A DNA stretch of 64,000 nt from Bacteroidaceae bacterium (GCA_017520935.1 JAFXEF010000035.1:62001-126000), one strand, 5' to 3'. Counted from the first letter of the stretch, positions 18,501-27,492 are shown. The notes: a model not told the origin generated them from the letters alone. Program-made: numbers and translations.

Positions 18501-18693
18501 CATTTTCTACATTGGTGATCACTGCACCACTCTCAACAAGAGCCTTGATCTCGTCGATAGTTGCATTGATCCCATCGATTTGGGTTTGCAAGTTGTTTAT
18601 GTCATCTGCGTAGTCCTCGCAAGACACAAACACTGTTGTTGAAGCGGTCATCAACGCTCCAAACAAGATTGCACTTAAAAATTTTTTGTTCAT
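15526..18693 (-). CDS. surface lipoprotein with PL29-type N-terminal module and collagen-like GXY repeats
   Basis: 1055 residues from the ATG at 18693. The open frame reaches 18792, but only this start gives a lipoprotein signal, MNKKFLSAILFGALMTASTT then VFVSC, with the lipidated Cys25. Residues about 28-56 form a short coiled coil (DDINNLQTQIDGINATIDEI). The following EGVKLTLSNGQSYLVEHGTDG and TVWTIGPDGYWYEDG are typical of the PL29-lyase N-terminal/DUF4988 module of Bacteroidales surface proteins. Residues about 123-187 are Gly-X-Y repeats (GKDGADGKDG, GEKGDKGDKG). The remaining 850 residues are beta-rich and not recognised. There is no T9SS tail, so anchoring is by lipid. The coiled coil plus collagen run suggests a trimeric stalk. 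Function is unknown; a lyase domain is not evident. Confidence 0.8.
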   Translation of the reverse strand: MNKKFLSAILFGALMTASTTVFVSCEDYADDINNLQTQIDGINATIDEIKALVESGAVITNVENDGEGVKLTLSNGQSYLVEHGTDGAAGVDGTNGKDATVWTIGPDGYWYEDGVKTDWKAVGVDGKDGVDGKDGADGKDGADGKDGAPGAQGEKGDKGDKGDKGDTGAQGDKGDKGDKGDTGAAGDIYTPGTDGFWYVQKNGAGDPVKVEPAISWRAQGVTAVVDGVWLKLYGVGEKFDEEVAIRLGNALGSVAFFPEVFDAKTTLPTSTLPFYFVNSISDAKGVGVYHKADWFFIDQLTNLGNDVELTYRFNPAEPYMGETGLLYSFVSHKGKVVTRAAVEGASPFTKESDGTAERAIKVLNDGLYTAKVRLADSYGHSTTDQDFTLAAMKAYQGTEAVVSDYIVLRAQELNVEIVDESSRKPFYTVNKSMAMTDGKETSAYVKNFVDLDDPYNFTMTYTEDTYATEELVLSDYVVLANQVDKQTDVEALGYEGRVSYKYYLPEFKAEDDEAKLTEQQEYVELTDPVKGIVKFNKENGYKVSTVGKEPVVRVDAFIDETLVARSYIKILIVDKEVVVKDRVIDPVRMDEWHACKGAWLYSKLTAERQQTAGVEWQNASHNIYDAANVKAEKFWDYYGGASDEYTWEVTAKSNNTTVLPDLAATGVGNAVENGAAPTMVVPGIWIRVNKTVAGEENSSADIFVDRKALTDISYVGGKYSVKITIKDDSAPKAHGDVVLVYDFTITEDCAAYKMNVATWYTKAPWINATGHVGQAVKYDDKEIGTVIVSGKNNETTGGVYVWEGLLINHFDRNATTGKNIFTDLPTNAKSVTFEQHDKVNVLELDPANAENTMVAPVDGLTIDGLMERDTLTYVYTFYNDEVHPRDYSVTIVNPFQGGKDAAAVAQYDGVLDKAVVDIEPLVYLMTSDITKDNDGKNLPVVVYDETSETLVWAEWKLADGTTSSPVERYALPNVFDAGTSVEYSINKDKGDAKELVRLIGAEIDATNGLFTVIGNNGNNLIGSYDVYVDVKTTIEVGGVKTISYQQIVVTVKGSL
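18133..18327 (-). repeat. collagen-like tandem repeat coding region
   Basis: About 65 codons of Gly-X-Y. On the plus strand 9-nt units such as CTTGTCACC and CTTGTCGCC alternate, and a second part repeats the 18-nt unit GCCATCCTTACCGTCAGC. Low-complexity units of a multiple of 3 invite in-frame expansion and contraction between strains. Confidence 0.85.
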
Positions 18694-19004
18694 AACTAAA
18701 ATTTTAGATAAATAAAAAATATAAAAAATTAAACTTGTTCTTACTATTCTAAATTCTATCTGGCTTATTGCAAGGCCGAGAGCTACTCCCAACTACTTGC
18801 TAACTAATTCGTTCTCCTGTTTCTTATTATACACGATTTAAGGGAATTTTATGTTGTGTCATATTATCGCCTGTCATCAGTTCTTCATATATAGCCACTG
18901 ACACAAAAGTAGCGCGCACAGTAAGCGAGCGTTCTTCGTATGAGTGACTGACTATACTTTTCATTTCTTTTTCCGTTCACATTCTACCCCAACGCATAGA
19001 GGTA

Positions 19005-19028
19005 GCACACAATTTGACTGCAAATATA
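19005..19028 (-). promoter_or_regulatory. promoter and shared leader motif upstream of the collagen-like lipoprotein gene
   Basis: TATATTTG on the minus strand (19021-19028) followed after four bases by CAAATTGTGTGC (19005-19016), the same arrangement as at 13834-13857. The leader would be about 320 nt. Confidence 0.5.
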
Positions 19029-19173
19029 GGGGTATTTTTACATTCAGAGAAGTTTTTTATCAAAAAAATTGCGTTTCGTGGTTATTTTTTATCAAAACTG
19101 CTCATTTTTATAGAAAGAAGCATTGCGGACACCCTGGATATTGCTATCCCGAGTGCACACAATGCCGTATATG

Positions 19174-19203
19174 CTTACTTAATCACAACCTTAACTTTCA
19201 TTG
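19174..19203 (-). repeat. duplicated fragment of a T9SS tail coding end
   Basis: 20 nt at 19174-19193 (CTTACTTAATCACAACCTTA) are identical to 19247-19266, the last codons and stop of the M60 gene just upstream. The following bases (ACTTTCATTG versus CGTCCATTG) are also similar. The fragment encodes KVVIK and stop in one frame but belongs to no gene. Confidence 0.7.
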
Positions 19204-19247
19204 AGCTTGTTCCCGTTCGGTAAAATCAAACAAGTTTGCTTCTACTC

Positions 19248-22200
19248 TTACTTAATCACAACCTTACGTCCATTGCAGATATAGATGCCTGCGGTGGGGT
19301 TCTTGACAGGACGGCCCAGGAGGTCGTAGTAGACATGGGCAGAGGCTGTAGAGGGCACGGGTGCGATACCCGTGACATCATACTTGCCTATGGGCACGAG
19401 CTTCCACATGGCCGGGGTTGAGGTGAACTGGGCATAGCCGTTGGCTGCAGTCTGCACGCCCCATACGCCTTCCGCCGTGCCGATGGTGAGTCCGTAAGTA
19501 TCTTCGGAGACACGGATGGTATAGGCCACCGGGTCGGCCGTACCGTTCACATAGAGGTAACGTCCATCGGCACCTACCGCCTTGCCAGTCTGCCAGTTGT
19601 AGATGTAGTATTGGCCTTCAGCCTCGCCCGGACGGAGGTAGAACCAGAAGTTGCGGTCGGCAGCATCGGCGAGCTCACCGGTACGGATAGCCCCGTTGTA
19701 GCGGCCGGCTCCCTCGAAGCGGTAGGCATAGGCCTCGGTGTCGAGGCACAGCAGGTAGTAGCACATCGCCTCGTTTCCTTCAGAGGCTTCGGGCAGTGAG
19801 AGTGCTTTCCGGTAGGCATCCTTCACCCTGTCGTGGGCCACCTCAAGGGCGGCATAATAGTCCTCCAGATAGCTTTTCCCTGTCTCCAGAGCCTGTAGAG
19901 CCTCCTTATGGGCGGCCAACAATGCCGTGACGTAAGCCGGCAGGTTGGTGTCGAGCACGGTGATGTCTCCATGGAGCTGCCATTCCGGTTCTCTCGCCGC
20001 GAGAAGCTCGTCCAGCGTAATGTCGACCCAGGCTATCAGCTGCTTCAACGCCGCCTTCATTGACTCCGTATGGTTATCCACCACGGCAGTCAATGTCCAC
20101 TGCGACATGGTTGACCTGTTCGATGAAGCAATCACATTCTTGCTGCCATCACACGAGAGGCAATAGTCGGGGTTGGTCACACTCTGAAGGAGGAAACGGG
20201 CCGGCTCCACCTCGACCAAGGTAAACGGCAATGCCTCCTTGGTGGTGGAGGCTGTCGCCTTGACACGCGCCCCGTCGGCCACCACCGACACATACAGCTG
20301 CGACTCACGGTTCTGCATATAGTAGTGCCCCTCCTCTTCAGCCGGGACTAATATCCATTGCTTCTTCTCATTGGCGGCAGGGTCGGCAAAGGTCACCTTG
20401 AGCCCTGCTGTAGAGTATTCCAGCGAGGTGCTCTTATGGCCTATTGCCCCCAAGGCGTAATAGTTTTCGGTATAGAGCGGCACCTTGGCCTCGCTATTGG
20501 CCTGCATGTCGGCTATAGCCTGATTGAGCAGTGCCAGCCACTCGCCGTATGTGTGTACCGAGGTATCGGCATTATCGACAGCGGCCTGTATCTCGGCCAC
20601 GAAGCTTTGGAAACCGGCCAAATATTCCGGCTTGTAATATCCCACATACGTCCCGGTATCATCTGTCAGCGCGAGCATGCTCTTGGCCTCGGTCAGGGCC
20701 TTGCGCAAGAAGGTCAGCTCGATATCACCGGCCTCCCCATAGATTTTCACGCGTGTACCATCATAGCCCACGGCCATGATGTAGGCCGAGGTGGTATACA
20801 TGTCATCGGTTTTAGGATAGAGCACCTGTGTATAGGTATGGCTGTCGTTGCTGCCCAGGCCATACATGGTGATGCGCAGGAGTTCGCCCAGGACGTTGTA
20901 GGTCTCGAAGGCAACAGCGTTCTTCACCACATCGTGCTGTACAGTCACCCTGCTGCCGCTGAGTTTGCAGCCCTGCCCCATTGTCCCGGGAGTCTCTAAC
21001 TTGAGGTTGTCACGGTAGATGTGGTAGTTGTGTCCGTTGATATAGTTAATCTCCTCGGTGAAAGCAGGGTAGCCCTGCTGCTTGACGTATGCCTTGAGTG
21101 CGGCAATCATCTCTTCGGTGATGATATTCCATCCTGCACCATAATCCTCAATGTAGGCGTGGATGGGACGGAGCATGCCGGCCTTCTCGAAGAAGGGGAG
21201 GAGGTCAATCCCTGCACTGTCGCAGGCGAGCTTCATCCAGTTGACCTGCTGCTTGCCATTGGTATTGTATGCGGTGCCATAGTCCGGTGTGGTACGGATG
21301 CCCTCGATGACCATGGGGATGATGTCGGGGCACTTGCCGGCCAATGTTCCCCAGAGGTTGAGCTGCCAAAAGGGTACGAGCTTGACGAAGTGGTCGTAGT
21401 TGCGCGAGGTGGTGGTCACCGTACCTATACTCTTGCCATCGGCATCGATAGCCGCTACGGTCTTTGTAGCCGGTGTTGTCCCATGATAGTCGGGGCCGTC
21501 TTGCAGCTGCCATGCCACTCCCTTGCGGATAGCCTCCTCAAAGTAGGTCTGCATACGTCCGCCACGCATACCGGCATACTCGTCGATGCCGCTGTTCTCA
21601 TCCTCGAGGCGGAGAGAAGCCGGCTTGCCTTCTGCATTGCGGTTGCCCGTAAAGTGGAATTGCGCCCATGAGGCGTAGATGTTGTTGGTGGTTTCGCCAC
21701 AGCCCGACCACTTGAATCCCGGTGTCACCTGATTGTTGTGTCCCCACTCGTGACCTACACCCCAGAAGTCGAATCTGGCAGCATCAGGACACATGATGCC
21801 TCCCAGGCTGCCATAGTGACAATAGGCTCCTTCGCCTCCTGCCGCCATGAATCCATAGTCGGTGGCATAGAAGAGCTGACGGTTCTTCACCTGACGGCCA
21901 TATCTCTCCAGTCCCATGATGTCGCGTTCGGCCCATTGCACCTGTTGGTAGAGTGTCATGGTGGAGTCCACGTCGGTGGGGCAGTGTTTGAGCCATGCCG
22001 ACACGGGATAGGCCAGCTGTGCATGTTCCGAGCGGGTGACAAGGATGGTGTGGTCATCTGCCGAACGCCCTTTGAGCAGTTCCTTCCAATCGTCGTTGGT
22101 CATCGTGGCCTGATCCCAATAGCCCTGTACCGGAGCGTTGATGAAGTGGAGCCTCACGCCGGGTGCCCGGTCATACTCATCGGTATAGTAGTCTACAAAG

Positions 22201-23096
22201 ACATTACCCTCAGTAGTGGCGGTAATGAAGTTCAGTCCATTGCGAAGTGAATAGGAGCTGGCATCCTCATTGACATACCAGTTCTTTATCTTCAGCCCTA
22301 CCGGATAGCCGGCAATGCCGCTCACCATGACGATGCACGACTCCCCTGCCTTCAGATACACTCCCGTAGGGTTCTCATAGTTGTTATACAGGCTGCTGAT
22401 CCTGAAGGTGTTTCTCACCGTGGCCGGTGTCATGTAGGCTTCGTACTCACCTACACGGAACTTCCGGTACCCCTCGGCATCGGCAAGCAGGTTGTCCACC
22501 AAAGCCTTCACATCGGCATCTTCGATACCCTCACTGCCGGTCACCCCGGGCTTGAGTTGCGTAAAGAGTCCATCGGTAAAGTACGGAGCAAAGGCTTCGG
22601 ACTTGCTGTTGTCAATGGCATAGGGCGTAATCTCTGCTGCCGATGCGAAGCCATTGGCACCGGACTTGACGGTAAAGCGCACCTTGCCGCACTCGACCCC
22701 GCCATCGGCCAGATAAAAATCATGTACAATGCCGGCACCATTGAGGTAATATGTCCCGACATCCACAAAGTTGCTTCCCGTGGTGGTAGGACAGTAGGCC
22801 ACCGTCACCTCATTCCAGTTTCCATTGTTATTACCGTCCCGGCGAGGAGTGTATCGCACATAGTCGACATGCGCGGACTCGGCCAATGTCATCGTAAAGG
22901 TCACGGGAAACTTCGTCGGGTTGTTTCCCCATGTGCTGTGCCAAATAGTGGCGGCATTGCCGTCAGCGGCCAATGCTGCCTCATTGCCCGGCTGTGCACT
23001 GCTGGCCGTCACACTCTTGATTGCCACTTGGGCATCCTGGGCAGAAAGCCCCCATGCCACGACTAAACACAAGAAAAGATTTACAAATCGCTTCAT
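19248..23096 (-). CDS. secreted M60-type (enhancin-like) zinc metallopeptidase with F5/8-type domain and T9SS tail
   Basis: 1282 residues from the ATG at 23096, chosen because it opens the signal peptide MKRFVNLFLCLVVAWGLSAQ; the frame extends 59 codons upstream into the preceding gene. Residues about 22-160 resemble an F5/8-type C (CBM32-like) domain (AALAADGNAATIWHSTWG, VDYVRYTPRRDGNNNG). The peptidase region, about 210-740, has the gluzincin motif HEWGH (449-453) with the third ligand Glu468 in CGETTNN, within the HEXXH-(8-28)-E spacing of M60. The C-terminal half has FIVAR-like helices (TSVHTYGEW), a beta-trefoil-like part (SLEYSTAGLKVTFADPAAN) and a type A-like tail (YYDLLGRPVKNP, GIYICNGRKVVIK). 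M60 peptidases cleave mucin-type glycoproteins. It is paralogous to the next gene upstream, sharing the C-terminal half. Confidence 0.88.
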   Translation of the reverse strand: MKRFVNLFLCLVVAWGLSAQDAQVAIKSVTASSAQPGNEAALAADGNAATIWHSTWGNNPTKFPVTFTMTLAESAHVDYVRYTPRRDGNNNGNWNEVTVAYCPTTTGSNFVDVGTYYLNGAGIVHDFYLADGGVECGKVRFTVKSGANGFASAAEITPYAIDNSKSEAFAPYFTDGLFTQLKPGVTGSEGIEDADVKALVDNLLADAEGYRKFRVGEYEAYMTPATVRNTFRISSLYNNYENPTGVYLKAGESCIVMVSGIAGYPVGLKIKNWYVNEDASSYSLRNGLNFITATTEGNVFVDYYTDEYDRAPGVRLHFINAPVQGYWDQATMTNDDWKELLKGRSADDHTILVTRSEHAQLAYPVSAWLKHCPTDVDSTMTLYQQVQWAERDIMGLERYGRQVKNRQLFYATDYGFMAAGGEGAYCHYGSLGGIMCPDAARFDFWGVGHEWGHNNQVTPGFKWSGCGETTNNIYASWAQFHFTGNRNAEGKPASLRLEDENSGIDEYAGMRGGRMQTYFEEAIRKGVAWQLQDGPDYHGTTPATKTVAAIDADGKSIGTVTTTSRNYDHFVKLVPFWQLNLWGTLAGKCPDIIPMVIEGIRTTPDYGTAYNTNGKQQVNWMKLACDSAGIDLLPFFEKAGMLRPIHAYIEDYGAGWNIITEEMIAALKAYVKQQGYPAFTEEINYINGHNYHIYRDNLKLETPGTMGQGCKLSGSRVTVQHDVVKNAVAFETYNVLGELLRITMYGLGSNDSHTYTQVLYPKTDDMYTTSAYIMAVGYDGTRVKIYGEAGDIELTFLRKALTEAKSMLALTDDTGTYVGYYKPEYLAGFQSFVAEIQAAVDNADTSVHTYGEWLALLNQAIADMQANSEAKVPLYTENYYALGAIGHKSTSLEYSTAGLKVTFADPAANEKKQWILVPAEEEGHYYMQNRESQLYVSVVADGARVKATASTTKEALPFTLVEVEPARFLLQSVTNPDYCLSCDGSKNVIASSNRSTMSQWTLTAVVDNHTESMKAALKQLIAWVDITLDELLAAREPEWQLHGDITVLDTNLPAYVTALLAAHKEALQALETGKSYLEDYYAALEVAHDRVKDAYRKALSLPEASEGNEAMCYYLLCLDTEAYAYRFEGAGRYNGAIRTGELADAADRNFWFYLRPGEAEGQYYIYNWQTGKAVGADGRYLYVNGTADPVAYTIRVSEDTYGLTIGTAEGVWGVQTAANGYAQFTSTPAMWKLVPIGKYDVTGIAPVPSTASAHVYYDLLGRPVKNPTAGIYICNGRKVVIK

Positions 23097-23159
23097 ATTG
23101 ATTATTATATATATATTAATATCGGTATTCCGGGCAGACTTGCAGCTACGAATGAGATG

Positions 23160-23167
23160 CAAAGGTA
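23160..23167 (-). promoter_or_regulatory. -7 box of the first M60 gene
   Basis: TACCTTTG on the minus strand, 64 nt before the start codon and between the upstream terminator and the gene. No clear TTTG at the -33 position. Confidence 0.55.
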
Positions 23168-23194
23168 AACATTTTTCCCAACAATTCAGAAAAA

Positions 23195-23234
23195 GAGCAA
23201 AAAAAAGAATCCCCAGCCACCTGAGGATTCTTTT
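23195..23234 (-). terminator. intrinsic terminator after the second M60 gene
   Basis: A perfect 10-bp stem AAAAGAATCC (23203-23212) with 23225-23234, 12-nt loop, then a T-rich minus-strand tail. It separates the two M60 genes into distinct transcripts. Confidence 0.8.
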
Positions 23235-23244
23235 ATAGGAATGA

Positions 23245-26200
23245 CTATCTAATGACCACCTTCTTTCCGTCATGGATATAAATTCCTGACGACGGACTTG
23301 TTACAGGACGACCCAAGAGGTCATAGTATAGGCCATCGGTCGATACCGGCACTACAGGCTTGATGTTCATCTCGCCCAGGTTGTAACGGCCTACAGGAAT
23401 AAGGTTCCACATGGCAGCCTTCGTCGTGGACTGTACATAGCCGTTGGCCGATACCTGCACATTCCACATACTCTCTGCCGCAGAGATGATGTAGCCGTAT
23501 GCCTCTGCAGAGACCGCAATGGTATAGGTCTGCGGTTCTACCGAGCCATTGGCATACACATAACGGGCACTGGTACCTGCAGCCTTGCCAGTCTTGCAGT
23601 TATAGATATAGTATTGTCCTTCAGTATCGGCGGGACGAAGATAGAACCAATAGTTGCGGTCTGCAACATCCTCGAGCTCACTTGTACGGAGAGCGCCATT
23701 GTAGCGTCCCGCGCCCTCAAAGCAGTAGACATAGGCTTCGGTGTCGAGACACTGCAGGTAGTAGCACATCACCTCATCGCCCGTCGTGGCTTCGGGCAGC
23801 GAGAGTGCTTTCCGGTAGGCAGCCTTCACCTTCTCATGGGCAGCCTCAAGGGTGGCATACACCACATCCAGATAGGCATAGTCCTCCGCCACAGCCTGTT
23901 TTGCGGTTGCATAGTTGTCCAGCAGAGCAAGCGTATAGGTCGACAGTTGCTCATCCAGCACGGTAACGTCGTCATGGAACTTCAGTTCCGGCTCGGTCGC
24001 AGCCACCAGTTGCTCGAGCGTCAGTGACACCATGCCGAGCAGCGCCTCCAGCTTTGCCTTCAAGGTCTCGCTATGGTTGTCAGCCACGGAGGTGAGCGTC
24101 CACTGAGCGCTGGCCGCGTTGCTTGTTGCAACCACATTCTTGCTATTGTCGCATGACAGATACAGAGCCTCACTCCCAACACTGCAGAGCAGGAAGCGCG
24201 AGGGCTCATCCTCTATCAGGCTGAATGCCACAGCACTCTTTGTATCCGCAGATGTAGCTTTCACACGTACACCGTCCGAAACGACAGACACATAGAGTCC
24301 CGACGATATATTCTGCACATAATACTGCCCTTCCACACCCGACGGCACAAAGAGCCACTGCTTCTTCGTATTGGCAGCAGGGTCGGCAAACGTTACCTTC
24401 AAGCCGGCCGTAGAGTACTCCAGCGAGTTACTCTTGTGGCGGACGCTACCCAAAACATAGTAGTCCTCCTCGTAGAGGGGAACCTTGGCCTCGGCATTCT
24501 CAGAAAGTTCCAGCACAGTCTTATCGAGCAGGATAGCCCACTCGCCGTATGTATGCACAGAAGTATCCTTGTTATCGCGTGCTGCCTCGGCAGCATCCAC
24601 GAGCGCCTGTAGGTCAGTCAGGCAGTATGCTCTGTAATATCCCACATTCACGCCCTTGTCGTCAGCCAATTTCAAAGCATTGTTTGCAGCCGTAATTGCA
24701 GTTCTCAAGGCTTCCAACTGCTCCTCCTCAGTACCTCCCTCGGCCTTGGAGAGGGCAACGACATCTTCGCCCGCTGCCGATACAGCCACGATGGTTGCCT
24801 CTCCATGGCGAATCAATTTGAGAACCTCATCGGTGATGGCAAAGGAATGATGGTTAGAGAATGCCAATATCTCACCCACCTTATTATATATAGCGAAGCC
24901 TACAGCGCCTTCGCCTCCGCTCAACGTCAGTTTCTCGTCAGAAAGCGTATAGAGATACTTTCCTGTGATGGGGGTCTTCTTGAGGTAGTCTACATAGAGC
25001 CCTATCTCGGCATTCTTGCCTGAACCCGTCTCGGGATCCCAGTAGCTGCGACGGGTCGTACCATCGTGGCTATAGGTTGCTTCCGGTGCGCAGTCGTTAA
25101 TGAAGAGCACCTTGTTGTTTATGGGGTATCCCTTGGCCTTCACCTCAGCGATAGCCTTGTCAATTTCTTCCTGCGTCAAACTATACATAGAATTTGTGTA
25201 GTCGCCCACGAAACGATCCTTCACAGGAACGAAATATCCATAAGCACGGAAGAACTCGGTCAAGTCCTCTTGAGCAGCTTCGCAGCAGAGTTGGTAGAAA
25301 TGCACGTATGACTTTCTACCGCTGGTATATTGGAAGTTTGTGTTTTTCGTGTCTCCTGGGAGCAGTATACTACCACTACCATAGCTTCGCTCCATCGGAT
25401 TCTTGCGGAGCAGCTCGAACAGGCGAGGGTAGAACTGAGTGTTATTGCCTGCACGATGGTAGTAGAGCCACAAACGGTAGTACATCTGTGTCATCACCCA
25501 GATATGTTTCGTTTCATAGCCGAACAGGTCACCACCGGTTCTGTAAACATAATAAGCATCCTCCAAACGTCCTTCGGTACCATTTATACGCGAGGTACCC
25601 ATACCCATATACCATACGGAGATATTGGCAAAGAGATTGTTGGTAACCTCCATTTGTCCATTGAGCGTGAAAAGTGCCTGATGCTGATGCCCTATCTCGT
25701 GGCCAGGCCCCCATGTGGGGCCGGCCTCGGTAGCAATCTTCGTGAGGATGCTCGGTGTGGTGTTGATGTGGTATCCAGAGTGATCCCAGGAGCCATACAT
25801 GTATCCGGTGCGTGTGCCGAATGCCAGACCGTGATGGTTGTAGTATTCGCCATAGTCGCCGTCGCGGTCGTTGAGGCTGTCGCAGAAGGCATACAGTGCA
25901 TCGTCGTAGTTGTAGATTTCGGCCTTCTCGGTCCATGTGGCATCGTAGCGGGGGTAAAGCTTGTTCATGGAGTCGACCTCTGCACGGCTGGCTACGCCAA
26001 GACTCATTCTTTCAGAGAGCATGATGCGATCCCACGCCTCAATGATGGCATTGATACGCTGGTTCTCGGGCAGCTCTTCGGGCAGCTCATCGGGGAAAAG
26101 GGCAGCCAGCCCCCTGTGGCTCCAGGTACTTGTCTTGCCTTTGTCATCGGTCTCAGTGTGCGTCACATCATTGAGTTCAAACTGCAACACCTCGTAGCGG

Positions 26201-27492
26201 CCGAGGATGGTGATGTTCGCCAAGTTGGCGCGCTCTTCATAGTATACCCAGTCGGCATCGGTGTCACCCTGATAGAGCGCATCACCCACCATGTTGTAAT
26301 AGCCGTTGATGTGTCCGCCTTCGACGTGTATCTTCAAGTCTGAGTAGTCGCTCAACTTGTGGGCAAATTTCCTGATGCTCGTATCGAATGTGTGTACGAG
26401 ATAGTTGAAGTAGAGTGCGCTGCCGTCGTTTCTGATGGGGACGATGTTAAGACCTGACTTCAAGCGCACGCCTCTATCGCCGTAGCCGTTGTTGTAGTTG
26501 GGCATCTTGTCGTGCCCTATGAGCCATGTTGCCCACAGCTCTGCCCCCTCCTTGATCTCGCCCTCTACCATTACGTAAAGTACTTGGCGGTAATTGGCAT
26601 AGAGGCCGGTGGGGTTGTCCATGTTGCTGTGTGCCTGATGCCCGATCCAGTCTGTGATTTCGCCGGCAATACTGTATGGTTCGATGAGTTGCACACGGAA
26701 TTTCCGAGCATAGTCACTGTCCCATCCAGGCTTCTCAGACTTTTCGTTAGGTTCGGCCCACTTGTCTGTCTTGACCTTTATGGCCATGTCAATCAACTCG
26801 GCGGGAAGGTTGTCTGCAGTCAGAGCTTTGCGCAGTTCCTCTTCACCGACCGATACGAACTCCTCTTTTAGTATAGTGCAAGCTGCGTCCTCGAAATACT
26901 TGGCCAATGCCTTCTCGAGTTTGTCTTGGTTGGCAAGGAGCTCTGCGCATTTATTCTCAAACTCCATTTTCAGCCTATAGTACTCGGCATATTCGGCTTG
27001 TGCCAGTGTCATAGCTTCTTCAGAAACCTCCACTTTTTCGAACTTCCACTCTGAAGGTTCACAGTCGACCCACCTTACGACATTGCCGTTGGCCCCTTTG
27101 CTGTGCAATCCTTGTTTGTTCAAGTTAGGGTCAAAGATGTTGTAACCCTTTTTGCTACCACCAACAGTAATATTGAATGCCCGGGCTGTCGTACCCGTCC
27201 AATAGGGAACCTCGGTGCCGGTATTTCCCGTCTGGATATAAGCACCGGTATAAGCATTCTGGATACTATAACCTGCATCCAACTTCTTCAGTATCCACAA
27301 TTGGTCGAAATCGTCATTACCACCGATGGTGGCTGTACAATGTATTGTATTCGTCTTATAGTTTTCCATCAGTGCGGCATTGTAGCCTACATTGATGATA
27401 CGGAACACGCCCTCTGATGGAGCCACGTACTGCGCACGCAAGCCACAGACAGAGAGAGCCAACAAAACAAATAGGTAAATCTTTTTCCTCAT
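23245..27492 (-). CDS. secreted M60-type metallopeptidase (paralogue) with N-terminal beta-trefoil-like region and T9SS tail
   Basis: 1415 residues; signal peptide MRKKIYLFVLLALSVCGLRA, cut near QYVAPSEG. Residues about 22-155 look ricin-like (IINVGYNAALMENYK, YSIQNAYTGAYIQTG) and differ from the F5/8-like start of the neighbour. The helical part 155-235 leads to the peptidase region with HEIGH (598-602) and Glu615 (NGQMEVTNN), matching the M60-like HEXXH...E spacing. The C-terminal 500 residues closely match the neighbouring peptidase (TSVHTYGEW, SLEYSTAGLKVTFADPAAN, QYYIYN, YYDLLGRPVTSP, GIYIHDGKKVVIR), so the pair arose by duplication with N-terminal exchange. Probable role: surface proteolysis of host glycoproteins; the exact cleavage site is unknown. 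Confidence 0.88.
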   Translation of the reverse strand: MRKKIYLFVLLALSVCGLRAQYVAPSEGVFRIINVGYNAALMENYKTNTIHCTATIGGNDDFDQLWILKKLDAGYSIQNAYTGAYIQTGNTGTEVPYWTGTTARAFNITVGGSKKGYNIFDPNLNKQGLHSKGANGNVVRWVDCEPSEWKFEKVEVSEEAMTLAQAEYAEYYRLKMEFENKCAELLANQDKLEKALAKYFEDAACTILKEEFVSVGEEELRKALTADNLPAELIDMAIKVKTDKWAEPNEKSEKPGWDSDYARKFRVQLIEPYSIAGEITDWIGHQAHSNMDNPTGLYANYRQVLYVMVEGEIKEGAELWATWLIGHDKMPNYNNGYGDRGVRLKSGLNIVPIRNDGSALYFNYLVHTFDTSIRKFAHKLSDYSDLKIHVEGGHINGYYNMVGDALYQGDTDADWVYYEERANLANITILGRYEVLQFELNDVTHTETDDKGKTSTWSHRGLAALFPDELPEELPENQRINAIIEAWDRIMLSERMSLGVASRAEVDSMNKLYPRYDATWTEKAEIYNYDDALYAFCDSLNDRDGDYGEYYNHHGLAFGTRTGYMYGSWDHSGYHINTTPSILTKIATEAGPTWGPGHEIGHQHQALFTLNGQMEVTNNLFANISVWYMGMGTSRINGTEGRLEDAYYVYRTGGDLFGYETKHIWVMTQMYYRLWLYYHRAGNNTQFYPRLFELLRKNPMERSYGSGSILLPGDTKNTNFQYTSGRKSYVHFYQLCCEAAQEDLTEFFRAYGYFVPVKDRFVGDYTNSMYSLTQEEIDKAIAEVKAKGYPINNKVLFINDCAPEATYSHDGTTRRSYWDPETGSGKNAEIGLYVDYLKKTPITGKYLYTLSDEKLTLSGGEGAVGFAIYNKVGEILAFSNHHSFAITDEVLKLIRHGEATIVAVSAAGEDVVALSKAEGGTEEEQLEALRTAITAANNALKLADDKGVNVGYYRAYCLTDLQALVDAAEAARDNKDTSVHTYGEWAILLDKTVLELSENAEAKVPLYEEDYYVLGSVRHKSNSLEYSTAGLKVTFADPAANTKKQWLFVPSGVEGQYYVQNISSGLYVSVVSDGVRVKATSADTKSAVAFSLIEDEPSRFLLCSVGSEALYLSCDNSKNVVATSNAASAQWTLTSVADNHSETLKAKLEALLGMVSLTLEQLVAATEPELKFHDDVTVLDEQLSTYTLALLDNYATAKQAVAEDYAYLDVVYATLEAAHEKVKAAYRKALSLPEATTGDEVMCYYLQCLDTEAYVYCFEGAGRYNGALRTSELEDVADRNYWFYLRPADTEGQYYIYNCKTGKAAGTSARYVYANGSVEPQTYTIAVSAEAYGYIISAAESMWNVQVSANGYVQSTTKAAMWNLIPVGRYNLGEMNIKPVVPVSTDGLYYDLLGRPVTSPSSGIYIHDGKKVVIR

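Larger units (their letters stand above)
18694..19247. other. 554-bp intergenic region upstream of the collagen-like lipoprotein gene
   Basis: Contains the promoter elements and a duplicated T9SS tail fragment (19174-19203). A second possible -7 box, TACTTTTG, is on the minus strand at 18904-18911. The stretch 19060-19140 is A/T-rich without a gene. A weak hairpin with T-rich tail (19228-19239 on the minus strand) may end the M60 gene. Confidence 0.5.

Noticed and set aside
18694..18792. Upstream extension of the collagen-like lipoprotein
   Set aside because: The 33 extra codons have no signal peptide, whereas the ATG at 18693 opens a perfect lipoprotein signal.
25330..26343. 337-codon open frame antisense to the second M60 gene
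   Set aside because: Shadow of a real gene with signal peptide, zinc motif and sorting tail on the minus strand.
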